Below are positions 25,419 to 37,284 of a stretch of 64,000 nucleotides of DNA, piece after piece. Under the pieces are notes generated by a model. The model saw only the letters and a list, made by a program, of their open reading frames with translations. It was not told where the DNA came from and searched no databases. This stretch comes from Argopecten irradians (lineage: Eukaryota; Mollusca; Bivalvia; Pectinida; Pectinidae). The position numbers and the translations under genes are program-made. The stretch is from assembly GCF_041381155.1 (NCBI RefSeq), contig NC_091139.1, forward strand, positions 7,130,383 through 7,194,382, given 5' to 3'. The stretch's first letter is position 1; the number at the start of each line of letters is the position of its first letter.

Positions 25419-27914
25419 GTCTGTTCCCTTCTCCTCAGACTTGTGGTATCTGGGTGGACGTATACGTATATAATACGATTGTCCATGGGATTTCCTCTTC
25501 CATATCCATCACTATTTCTCATTTCTAATTATAAACTATTCTCTGGGGAGTTTCAAGAGTTCAAGCTGAGAGAGATGCAGTCAAGGTAATCTCAGCTGTT
25601 ATCATAAACATATCGAACATGTATACGTCACTAATTTCTATTGGTTCATTTCGAGCTAAATATATGAAAGAGAAAGTAGATTTCTCAGAAAAGTTTATCA
25701 ACAAACTGCCACTGGTTTTGTAAAACGTCTTACATTGTATCGGCATATCAGAAAACAACTATAAAATCGAATACTAGGCTGGTCATGAATTCTAAACATA
25801 ATTATCTGCCTAATATAGATATTTTGAGCCTTTTATCGTGGCAATATTTATTGTTCGTATGTGGAAGTTAGAAAGTTATATATGTAAACAGTTGATGTGT
25901 AGTTCCGTTCCTTTTTTACAGTCTTACTATTTCATGCTACCTACTTATATCGATCTGTTTTCCTTTGCATTTTTTTTATTTAAACAACGACAGGAAGTTA
26001 ATTGTATACATGTATCAATGAAACTATTAATCATGACCATAGTTCTACGTCATGAACGTGAAATATCATCTACATGTTCAACAGTCGTTCCAGATCCAGC
26101 TTAAATTATTTTAAACCCTTCGAAAGACAGTCTTCGTCGTTCCCTTTTGTCATGTGATGTCCATGTCTAATACTTCAAAATTCTAAACTGTATTTAATTT
26201 TAAAGTGGTCGGTTGGTTAGGCTTTCTGTCCTATTAATAGCTAAGGTCATTCAAGGACAGTCACTCATACATCCAAATATGTTGTGGATATGTAAGAGGC
26301 CAATTATTACCATAGGGACTACATAACTAAACCAAAAATAGATTTCTGGAAACCCCCCCTTTTGGCACAAGATTTCATAGAGAGGCAAATGTTAGGAGCT
26401 TTATGATTGGCTACTTTAGAACTCTTACAAGAGGAGATAATCAAGAGTGCAATTCCGTTAAGTAATTTAATATAAGATGACAGCCCAAATTAAAAGTTTC
26501 GAAAGATGGTAGATCCATAGTTTAATTATAATTTGACAATTATAAAGGAGGAATTATCTCCCCTTACACAGACGTAGCATAATGAACCCTAAATGCAATT
26601 GGTAGCAATGTCTCACAATACCCGACAAGCTTATTGACAGATCAGAATTATTGATACTTTTTCTGTAGCATGACAAAATTCTTTATTGTCATTAAAGTAA
26701 TAAATACCCTACTTCATCATTTTGTTTATCTAATTTATTAACAAATAGATGCCTCTAGTTTTAATCTTCATGATTTGTGTACTTGTCAGCAGTGCATATA
26801 TTTACAAATAGAGAGCTTTGAAGCATCCCCGATCCAGCCCTATGTTTCATGAGGTCCGATAACCCAAAATGGTATACCTCCTAGATTTAATTGATACATG
26901 TCTAGACATGATAAAAATGTTTGAAATTTCAAATAATTTACAGTTTATCTGAGTCACATATCTATCAAAAATATCCCATTCAGCAATTGTTTTCAGTGTT
27001 TTAAAGGTATGTTTGGTGTTTTAGGGCTGTCACACGACGTCGTTTCCAGGATTTTTGAACAATGTCATTATTTTCATTTTTAAATAGAGCTAATAAACAA
27101 AAGGAAAGAATATGACGTTGGAAAAATGCCAGAGTTAGTATACAGCACCTTAATTTCTGTTCCGGACAATTATTGTCAGGTGAGATTGTAAACTGAAAAG
27201 TTAAAAAAAAAATTGTCAGTCGTAAACTGGAAATTCTGCTTCATGTATAATAAAAGTGTACCATTTTGGGTAGCATACACATTTGAGAAGTGTCACGTTA
27301 GCAGTTTTACGGCGACTTCCGAGATAAGGGAATTTCGAAAACAAATTACAAAAAAATCTAACATCATGTGCTGCTAATACATTGATGGTAGGTCTACTTA
27401 CTCCAAATAAACATGTATAGATACATATTCGGAATTTAGAAATGTTAACTCCAAAAGTTTTCATAAAAAAAAAACAGAAATTTTTGATACTTTCATACAT
27501 TATTTAGATACTTTTGGAGAGTTCGAAAAACTACTTTTATTACAATTCAACTACAATAACTGTATTGTACTGACAGGAAGTGTTAACACAAACAAAGAAA
27601 ACTATCCTTTTGTTATAGTTTTATTATCAATGAACATGACATGATGGTTTAATTAAGGAAAAAATTATATAACACTGAAATACAATGGAAACATTCTTTT
27701 GTCTAATTTTAGATAAAAACTATTAGGATATGTCATTGTCTTTGTTATGAATGTTGTTACATATCAGCAAGTGTCATTCGATCACGAATATTCGTTGTTA
27801 CTGTATACAATTACAAAACATTTGCTCCTTTCCTTCTTTGTAAATAACTATGATTTCTTTTGCATTTTGAGTAAGTTTATTTAATCACTATCCTAAACAG
27901 TCTGTGTGCCACGT

Positions 27915-28436
27915 AAAATATCAACCATCTGGTACGGGTAACATTGGAAACCCCATCATCCAGGGAAGCTTCAGCCAGCATCCGGACTGAGAACAACCGA
28001 ATTTATCTAATACCCGGGGCCATGAACTTCCAATTTCCGGATTAGATATCACAACATTAGGACCGATACCACCGGAAACACATGGTAATCGTGCTAGTTA
28101 CCACTAAAAAAATCCTTACATCCGGGGCCGACACATCTGGGCTGGGTATACCACCATAAACCTCCAACATCCGCACTGTGTACTAACAGGAAACTCCAAC
28201 ATCCGGGCAAGGTACCACCGAGTTCCTCCAGTATCCGCTCTGGGCACAGTCGGGAACCTTCAACCTCCGGGCAAGGTACCACAAGGAACCTTCAACCTCC
28301 AGAGTGGGTATCACTGGGAATCTCCGACGTCCGGGTAAGCTAGGATTGGGAACCTCCAACATCCGGATCGGGTACCACCAAGAACCTCCAACAACGTTAT
28401 CCGGGCAAGGAACCATTGGGAATCTCCAATATACGG
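27915..28436. repeat. 32-bp minisatellite, unit 6
   Basis: Same 32-bp repeat; carries a GAGTTCCTCCAGTATCCGCT variant shared with unit 7. Confidence 0.85.
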
Positions 28437-28488
28437 CCTAAATACACCATGAAAGCAGAAATGATTCTACCCAGTGAATGTCGTGTTA

Positions 28489-29884
28489 CTATCCATACAG
28501 CTGTGTTTTCCATTCGGGAGGATCTCTCTTCACTATTCTGTGTCGATGGTTACTCCTACAAAACAATATTGAATCATGATTAGGGAAACCAGAAAATGAA
28601 ACCAACTCTATACGATGTTATATTATTTTGTTTTCACTTTACGATTAAATATTTGTGGATTCAACGTTAAGAATAATTATTGTATAACGGCTGTCGGATT
28701 ACTTCCACATTGTTGTAAATGATCAAAGGTAACAAGAATGATACATCTACATTGTATATACACTTACGCCGAATCGAGTGGCTTTGCTGTTGTCGTTTCT
28801 TTGGCTAACTTTCGGGTATTTGTAACAGAGTTGGCCATTCTTTGCCGTCTTAGTAAGCGCAGAATACTGTCCCATGAGTCGTCGTCTTCTTGTCTTAATT
28901 TTACAGATATGTCATCAACGTTGGTCATCGTTTCACCGTCCCGGATATCGTCATCATACAGTATTAAGATGTCTTCTACCATCATAACAGATTCGCCAGC
29001 CTCTACATACCGCTGCTCGGGTTCAGGTCCGTTTTCCAATGGGAGTCGAAGTCCGTCATCTGCAGCACTGCCTCTGTTGGATAACAAATTGAAATCTGTT
29101 CATGTTTTATGTTGTAACGTCACCTTGGTTAAGAAATGATGCACATTCGGGGGTGGGGGTACATTAATTCAATTTAGGCCAGGACAGAGTCCAGTGTGAA
29201 ACCGACTGGGGTGGGGTTGGTATTCAGGAACGCCCTATCCAATTCTGTTTTATACTATAATTATCGTGTAATCAATGTTATTTCATCATTTTCAACGCTT
29301 TCTACACTCAATGGAATCATCAGGGGTATTTGTGACACTTTCCCTCTTCTACACGATAGTTATTCTTGATCCGTCACTGAATGCATATGCAAGTCAATGA
29401 CACGATTAACATATTTTGTAATGCTGCCAAATACTTTTGCTTTTACGTACAAAATTGTCGAGAAATATTAAATGGTGAAAAACGTGGGTTATTTAAGCAA
29501 TGGCATGCATAATGCTTCCACACCTGTCTATATTTATGAGTTAGGACACAGTGAAAGATAACTTCTGAGTTGTACTATATTTGATTGATTCGATATTTAG
29601 GTCAACCTTGTAGATACACATCATAACAGATAGCACTTGGAAAGAAATTCGATAGCTTACCGAATCAATAAGATTGCATAACTTACAAATCGTTAACGAA
29701 TATCATTCTGTACCATTGTTTTAATCGATGTTCGCTCTAGTTTAAAAAGTGAAGTTTTAAATTTTTAAAAAATCCCTGACATTAAATGACATCAAGTTAC
29801 ATGTACTTACATCGACTTCAAGTGCGAGATAGGTAAGGTGACAATAATACTGAACACCAACACTAGTATACGTCCCATCTCCAT
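28489..29884 (-). CDS. Secreted amidated-peptide precursor, copy 6 (open)
   Basis: Exons (all -): 29811-29884, 28768-29073, 28489-28555; lengths 74, 306 and 67 nt as in copy 1, giving 148 residues. Signal peptide as in copy 1; the propeptide carries GESVMMVEDILILYDDD and TNVDDISVK variants shared with copy 2; the end is HRIVKRDPPEWKTQLYG. Most amino-acid changes from copy 1 fall in the acidic propeptide and none in the predicted peptide, the usual pattern for peptide prohormones. TATA box (-) at 29933-29940; AATAAA (-) at 27876-27881. The upstream TGACGTA motif of units 1-5 is changed to TTACGTA here. Confidence 0.78.
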
Positions 29885-29904
29885 GTCTGTTCCCTTCTCC
29901 TCAG

Positions 29905-30110
29905 ACTTGTGGTATCTGGGTGGACGTAGACGTATATAATACGATTGTCCATGGGATTTCCTCTTCCATATCCATCCTTATTTCTCATTTCTAATTATAA
30001 ACTATTATTTGGGGAGTTTCAAGAGAGATGCAGTCAAGGTTATCTCGACAGTTAACATAAACATTACATATGCGTGTATACGTAACTTATTTCTATTGGT
30101 CCATTTCGAC
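29905..30110 (-). promoter_or_regulatory. Promoter of peptide-precursor copy 6
   Basis: TATA box (-) at 29933-29940 and a conserved CCAAT box near 30095-30100. The CRE-like TGACGTA of units 1-5 is TTACGTA here, and the surrounding 40 bp differ. Confidence 0.5.
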
Positions 30111-32354
30111 CTAAATATGAAAGAGAAAGTAGATGTTCTCAGAAAAGTTTATCAACAAACTGCCGCTGGTTTTGTAAAACGTCTTGCATTGTATCGGCAT
30201 ATCAGAAAACAGCTTTAACAAAGCGAATACTAGGCTGGTCATGAATTCTAAACATAATTATCTGCCTAATATAGATATTTTGAGCCTTTTATCGTGGCAA
30301 TATTTATTGTTCGTATGTGGAAGTTAGAAAGTTATATATGTAAACAGTTGATGTGTAGTTCCGTTCCTTTTTTACAGTCTTACTATTTCATGCTACCTAC
30401 TTATATCGATCTGTTTTCCTTTGCATTTTTTTTTATTTAAACAACGACAGGAAGTTAATTGTATACAGGTATCAATGAAACTATTAATCATGACCATTCA
30501 TCTACATGTTCAACAGTCGTTCCAGATCCAGCTTAAATTATTTTAAACCCTTCGAAAGACAGTCTTCGTCGTTCCCTTTTGTCAGGTGATGTCCATGTCT
30601 AATACTTCGAAATTCTAAACTGTATTTAATTTTAAAGTGGTCGGTTGGTTAGGCTTTCTGTCCTATTAATAGCTAAGGTCATTCAAGGACAGTCACTCAT
30701 ACATCCAATATGTTGTGGATATGTAAGAGGCCAATTATTACCATAGGGACTACATAACTAACCCAAAAATAGATTTCTGGAAACCCCCCCTTTTGGCACA
30801 AGATTTCATAGAGAGGCAAATGTTAGGAGCTTTATGATTGGCTACTTTAGAACTCTTACAAGAGGAGATAATCAAGAGTGCTATTCCGTTAAGGAATTTA
30901 ATATAAGATGACAGCCCAAATTAAAAGTTTCGAAAGATGGTAGATCCATAGTTTAATTATAATTTGACAATTATAAAGGAGGAATTATCTCCCCTTACAC
31001 AGACGTAGCATAATGAACCCTAAATGCAATTGGTAGCAATGTCTCACAATACCCGACAAGCTTATTGACAGATCAGAATTATTGATGCTTTTTCTGTAGC
31101 ATGACAAAATTCTTTATTGTCATTAAAGTAATAAATACCCTACTTCATCATTTTGTTTATCTAATTTATTAACAAATAGATGCCTCTAGTTTTAATCTTC
31201 ATGATTTGTGGACTTGTCAGCAGTGCATATATTTACAAATAGAGAGCTTTGAAGCATCCCCGATCCAGCCCTATGTTTCATTAGGTCCGATAACCCAAAA
31301 TGGTATACCTCCTAGATTTAATTGATACATGTCTAGACATGATAAAAATGTTTGAAATTTCAAATAATTTACAGTTTATCTGAGTCACATATCTATCAAA
31401 AATATCCCATCCAGCAATTGTTTTCAGTGTTTTAAAGGTATGTTTGGTGTTTTAGGGCAGTCACACGACGTCGCTTCCAGGATTTTTTCACAATGTCATT
31501 ATTTTCATTTTTAAATAGAGCTAATAAACAAAAGGAAAGAATATGACGTTGGAAAAATGCCAGAGTTAGTATACAGCACCTTAATTTCTGTTCCGGACAA
31601 TTATTGTCAGGTGAGATTGTAAACTGAAAAGTTAAAAAAAAAATTGTCAGTCGTAAACTGGAAATTCTGCTTCATGTATATCAAAAGTGTACCATTTTGG
31701 GTAGCATACACATTTGAGAAGTGTCACGTTAGCAGTTTTACGGCGACTTCCGAGATAAGGGAAATTCGAAAACAAATTACAAAAAAATCTAACATCATGT
31801 GCTGCTAATACATTGATGGTAGGTCTACTTACTCCAAATAAACATGTATAGATACATATTCGGAATTTAGAAATGTTAACTCGAAAAATTTTCATAAAAA
31901 AAAACCAGAAATTTTTAATACTTTCATACATTATTTAGATACTTTAGGATAGTTCGAAAAACTACTTTTATTACAATTCAACTACAATACCTGTATTGTA
32001 CTGACAGGATTACAGCAAATGTTAACACAAACAAAGAAAACTATCCTTTTGTTATAGTTTTATTATCAATGAACATGACATGATGGTTTAAATAACGAAA
32101 CAATTAAATAACACTGAAATACAATGAAAACATTCTTTTGTCTAATTTTAGATAAAGACTATTAGGATATGTCATTGTCTTTGTTATGAATGTTGTTACA
32201 TATCAGCAAGAGTCATTCGATCACGAATATTCGTTGTTACTGTATACAATTACAAAACATTTGCTCCTTTACTTCTTTGTTAATAACCATGATTTCTGTT
32301 GCATTTTGAGTAAGTTTATTTAATCACTATCCTAAACAGTCTGTGTGCCACGTA

Positions 32355-32877
32355 AAATATCAACCATCTGGTACGGGTAACATTGGAAACCCCATCATCC
32401 AGGGAAGCTTCAGCCAGCATCCGGACTGAGAACCACCATATTTATCTAATACCCGGGGCCATGAACTTCCAATATCCGGATTAGATATCACAACATTAGG
32501 ACCGATACCACCGGAAACACATGGTAATCGTGCTAGTTACCACTAAAAAAATCCTTACATCCGGGGCCGACACATCTGGGCTGGGTATACCACCATAAAC
32601 CTCCAACATCCGCACTGTGTACTAACAGGAACCTCCAACATCCGGGCAAGGTACCACAGAGTTCCTCCAGTATCCGCTCTGGGCACAGTCGGGAACCTCC
32701 AACCTCCGGGCAAGGTACCACAAGGAACCTTCAACCTCCAGAGTGGGTATCACTGCGAATCTCCAACGTCCGGGTAAGCTAGGATTGGGAACCTCCAACA
32801 TCCGGATCGGATACCACCAAGAACCTCCAACAACGTTATCCGGGCAAGGAACCATTGGGAATCCCCAATATACGGCC
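32355..32877. repeat. 32-bp minisatellite, unit 7
   Basis: Same 32-bp repeat downstream of the copy-7 gene. Confidence 0.85.
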
Positions 32878-32927
32878 TAAATACATCATGAAAGCAGAAA
32901 TGATTCTACCCAGTGAATGTCGTGTTA

Positions 32928-34329
32928 CTATCCATACAGCTGTGTTTCCCATTCGGGAGGATCTCTCTTCACGATTCTGTGTCGATGGTTACTCCTACAA
33001 AACAATATTGAATCATGATTAAGGAAACCAGGAAATGAAACCAACTCTATACGATGTTATATTATTTTGTTTTCACTTTACGATTAAACATTTGTGGATT
33101 CAACGTTAAGAATAATTATTGTATAACGACTGTCGGATTACTTCCACATTGTTGTAAATGATCAAAGGTAACTAGAATGATACATCTACAATAAACATTG
33201 TATATACACTTACGCTGAATCGAGTGGCTTTACTGTTGTCGTTTCTTTGGCTAACTTTCGGGTATTTGTAACAAAGTTGGTCATTCTTTGCCGTCGTAGT
33301 AAGCGCAGAATACTGTCCCATGAGTTGTCGTCTTCTTGTCTTAATTCTACAGACATGTCATCATCGTTGGTCATCGTTTCACCGTCCCGGATATCGTCAT
33401 TATTGAGTATTAAGATGTCTTCTCCCATCATAACAGATTCGCCAGCCTCTACATACCGCTGCTCGGGTTCAGGACCGTTTTCCAATGGGAGTCGAAGTCC
33501 GTCATCTGCAGCACTGCCTCTGTTGGGTAACAAATTGAAATCTGTTCATGTTATATGTTGTAACGCCACCTAGGTTAAGAAATGATGCACATTCGGGGGT
33601 GGGGGTAAATTAATACAATTCAGGCCAGGACAGAGTCCAGTGTGAAACCGAATGGGGTGGGGTTGGTATTCAGGAACGCCCTATCCAATTCTGTTTTATA
33701 CTATAAGTATCGTGTAATCAATGTTATTCCATCATTTTCAACGCTCTCTACACTCAATGGAATCATCAGGGGTATTTGTGACACTTTCCCTCTTCTACAA
33801 TATAGTTATTCTTGATCCGTCACTGAATGCATATGCAAGTCAATGACACGATTAACATATTTTGTAATGCTGCCAAATGCTTTTGCTTTTACGTACAAAA
33901 TTGTCGAGAAATATTAAATGGTGTAAAACGTGGATTATTTAAGCAATGACATGCATAATGCTTCCACGCCTGTCTATATTTATGAGTTAGGACACAATGA
34001 AAGATAACTTCTGAGTTGTACTATATTTGATTGATTCGATATTTAGGTCAACCTTGTAGATACACATTATAACATATAGCACTTGGATAGAAATTCGTTA
34101 GCTTGCTGAATCAATAAGATTGCAAAACTTACAAATCGTTAACGAATATCATTCTGTACCATTGTTTTAATCGATGTTCGCTCTAGTTTAAAAAATGAAG
34201 TTTTAAATTTTAAAAAATCCCTGACATTAAATGACATCAAGTTACATGTACTTACATCGACTTCAAGTGCGAGATAGGTAGGGTGACAATGATACTGAAC
34301 ACCAACACTAGTATACGTCCCATCTCCAT
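32928..34329 (-). CDS. Secreted amidated-peptide precursor, copy 7 (open, variant peptide)
   Basis: Exons (all -): 34256-34329, 33214-33519, 32928-32994; lengths 74, 306 and 67 nt, 148 residues. The last exon reads HRIVKRDPPEWETQLYG: Lys is replaced by Glu in the middle of the predicted peptide, giving DPPEWETQLY-amide. Other private changes lie in the propeptide (LILNNDD, RQRMTNFVTN, TTTVKP). This is the upstream end of the array, with its own divergent promoter region (TTACGTA in place of TGACGTA, plus a partial duplicate at 34733-34911). TATA box (-) at 34378-34385; AATAAA (-) at 32315-32320. Confidence 0.78.
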
Positions 34330-34349
34330 GTCTGTTCCCTTCTCCTCAG

Positions 34350-34560
34350 ACTTGTGGTATCTGGGTGGACGTAGACGTATATAATACGATTGTCCATGGG
34401 ATTTCCTCTTCCATATCCATCCTTATTTCTCATTTCTAATTATAAACTATTATTTGGGGAGTTTCAAGAGAGATGCAGTCAAGGTTATCTCGGCTGTTAT
34501 CATAAACATTACATATACGGTACGTGTATACGTAACTTATTTCTATTGGTCCATTTCGAC
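34350..34560 (-). promoter_or_regulatory. Promoter of peptide-precursor copy 7
   Basis: TATA box (-) at 34378-34385 and a CCAAT box near 34545. As in unit 6, the upstream motif reads TTACGTA rather than TGACGTA, so copies 6 and 7 form a promoter subtype. Confidence 0.5.
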
Positions 34561-34732
34561 CTAAATATGAAAGAGAAAGTAGATGTTCTCAGAAAAGTTT
34601 ATCAACAAACTGCCGCTGGTTTTGTAAAACGTCTTGCATTGTATCGGCATATCAGAAAACCGCTATAAAAATCGAATAGTAGGCTAGTCATGAATGCTAA
34701 ATCATAATTATCTGCCAAATATAAAATTTAAT

Positions 34733-34911
34733 GTTATCAGAAGCATAACATATAGGTGTATACGTAACTACATGTACATGTAATTTCTATTGGTCTATTT
34801 CAATCTAAATATGAAAGAGAAAGTAGATATTCTCAGAATTTTAAAAATAAACTGCACTGGTTTTAGGAAAACTCTGTATCGGCATGTCTTATTAAACCGT
34901 TATAAAAATCG
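34733..34911. repeat. Diverged partial duplicate of the upstream region of copy 7
   Basis: The order ATACGTAACT..TTTCTATTGGTC..AAATATGAAAGAGAAAGTAG..AAACTGC.CTGGTTTT..TATCGGCAT of 34500-34672 recurs here at lower identity. It contains a second CCAAT box but no TATA box or exon 1, and marks the right edge of the array. Confidence 0.8.
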
Positions 34912-36544
34912 TATATGTGAGTTTGATAAATAACAGTGGTCATGCATGATAAGTCTACTAAACATAGCGATAGACTTTACACTGGCGGACGGTTAATATT
35001 GTATGTACATGCACCTACAGTGTAGCCTTGAATTGTGTATACGAAATTAGATAGCATGGGGATTTACACTCGTGACTCTGAGATTCGTATTCTTAAAAAA
35101 TGTATTTCAAAAGATTTTGAACTCGATTTGGTACAAATAAAAACATGGTACGATGGTATAAAGTCAGTTGTAAATGTATTGACTGCTCAACAGTAATAAA
35201 TTATTACTATTATAAGTAATGTGACTAGTAGAACTGCTGCTGCTGAAATAGGGGTCACAAAATTCTGGCTGTAAATGAGATACTGTAATTGAGTTTAATT
35301 ATTTATGTACTGGTAAATTTTTAATGGTAAATTCGAAATAACACAAAAAATGAGCAGGGCAAAAAATGTATTATTTATCAATATTTATGAAAGCGTGAAC
35401 TATTGAAAAGCTGCAATGGAGTTTCTATGATTTATAATGCACCCTGATTCCTATGTGATAGTGGATACGGCCCAGAAACAACACAGTATATCAATCCGTT
35501 CAATGTGTATAAGATATATCAATATCTCCTTAACATTTCTAGTGAATGAATTTGTCCGAACAAATGGCAAGCTATTTGCCTATCAAATGTTATTGAGTAC
35601 ATTTTTGGTCGTTTGACGGAGATCTGGGTACCTGGGTTCGACAGGGAATCGGCAAGGATAAGATACGGTACCGACTGTCCATTTAATTTAATTTACTGTT
35701 CATTTAATTTAATTAAATCTAAAAGTTATAGACTTGGAGTGACAGTATATATGTCTATATCATAAGACATATATTGTATTACACAAATTATATATTGTGA
35801 ATGGTTAAGTACAAAACATCTTTGTCCTTTTGTTTCGATGGTTTGCCAGCAGGATTTCAAAGCCTTTCGTGGCTTTTGCGTACACGACCAATTCTGGCAA
35901 ACCGTTCCACACATTACCAACCATATTCATTATCCCTGTTGTTGGCGGATATTGATGTCTTTGGTGTTATTTAATTGTATGATCATTTTTACTATAACTG
36001 ATTGATATTTTATTGAATTTAAACTTCTGTGTGATGTTACATATCTAAAGTGTACATATAGATCGATGCAATGGTTTTTGTTGTATATATACAATGTGCA
36101 TTAAGGTGTAATAATTTGCACATGCAAATGTATCTCGTCGAATCTTTTTTCCTCTTGAATCAGTTTATGATACACGTAAATCATGGTTTTGATTGAACTC
36201 TGCATACATAATAATAATAAACCTGATTAATCGCTCTCACCGATATCGATCGGTGGCGATATTTACAAGGGTTAGGGGTTAATCAATAAGGGTTTACAGG
36301 TATTATAGAAATAAATCAGTGCTACCGGGATTGCCTTCACAGCGAAATAATATAAAACAAGGAAAATCCAAAATCCACTCTGTAAATGACGATCAATATA
36401 AATCGAGGTTAATTTATTAATGTTCTAAACTTACTTCAAAATTTCTGTTATATAGATAAACGTTAATTTTATAGAGAGATATAACGATATATTTATATAA
36501 AAATATTAGTATTTAAAAAGATCAATTTGTAGTTGCTATATATA
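34912..36544. other. Intergenic DNA between the two gene families
   Basis: AT-rich, no gene seen apart from the LINE fragment at 35805-35924. A short direct repeat (TTCATTTAATTTAAT-like) lies at 35680-35717. Confidence 0.5.
35805..35924 (-). mobile_element. LINE reverse-transcriptase C-terminal fragment
   Basis: On the - strand this codes MVGNVWNGLPELVVYAKATK followed by GFEILLANHRNKR and a stop. The VWNGLPE..V..A....F...L..H pattern is the conserved C-terminal motif of CR1/L2-like non-LTR retrotransposons. Only the last 39 codons are recognisable, consistent with a severely truncated old insertion. Confidence 0.65.
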
Positions 36545-37284
36545 ATGAAGTTCAATTCGGGTGGTATGATTCTTTCTTCTTTGAAACACAGGTGCATAAT
36601 TTGCAAAGGTGTAATCAAAGCTCCCATAAACCCAGAAAAAAAACAATAAATTTTATTTCTAATTAAATTTTAAAATTTTAAAAATTTGAACACCAAGCCA
36701 TACCTGGACAAATGACCTTTGATCTTATCTCCATTTTACCGTCTAATTACCTGTATAGTAACACCAAGCCATACCTGGACAAGTGACCTTTGATCTTACC
36801 TCCCTTACCGCCTCTAATTACCTGTACAGTAACACCAAGCCATACCTGGACAAATGACCTTTGATCTTATCTCCATTTTACCGTTCTAATTACCTGTACA
36901 GTAACACCAGCCATACCGAGACAAGTGACCTTTGATCTTTCCTCTCCTTACCGCCTCTCATTACCTGTACAGTTACACCCAAACCATACCTGGACAAGTG
37001 ACCTTTGATCTTACCTCCCTTACCGCCTCTAATTACCTGTACAGTAACACCAAGGCCATACCTGGACAAATGGACTTTGATTCTTTATCTCCTTTATACC
37101 CTCTAAATACCTGTAACAGTAACACACAAGCCATACCTGGACAGGTGACCTTTGATCTTACCTCTCTTACGAACACCTATATTACCTGTACAGTAAAAAC
37201 ACCAAGCCATACCTGGACAGGTGAAACTTACCTACCTTACCACCTCACATGAAACCTGTACAAGTTAAATACCGAAGCCATATT
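36545..37284 (+). repeat. First copy of a 740-bp tandem duplication
   Basis: ATGAAGTTCAATTCGG..ACACAGGTG..AATAAATTTTATTTCTAATT followed by 71-bp satellite units occurs here and again from about 37285. The second half of this copy (36.9-37.28 kb) has more 1-2 bp indels than the second copy, which raises the possibility of an assembly duplication. Confidence 0.85.

Larger units (their letters stand above)
5452..34732 (-). repeat. Macrosatellite: seven tandem 4.3-4.5 kb units, each with one peptide-precursor gene
   Basis: The marker TACTTTCATACATTATTTAG recurs at 5452, 9966, 14428, 18745, 23040, 27488 and 31919, giving unit lengths of 4514, 4462, 4317, 4295, 4448 and 4431 bp and a partial seventh unit of about 2.8 kb. 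Each full unit reads, left to right on the + strand: AATAAA on the - strand, a 32-bp minisatellite, exon 3, exon 2, exon 1, promoter, then about 1.9 kb of conserved non-coding spacer with a variable A-run (from a few A to about 30 A in unit 4). Unit 1 is the most diverged. Units 3 and 4 share deletions, so one was copied from the other recently. Units 2 and 6 share exon-2 variants, a sign of unequal exchange or gene conversion. Homology ends between 34.69 and 34.73 kb. Confidence 0.95.

Noticed and set aside
35600-35670. Possible tRNA because of GGGTTCGACAG
   Set aside because: No acceptor stem or D and anticodon arms can be paired around it.
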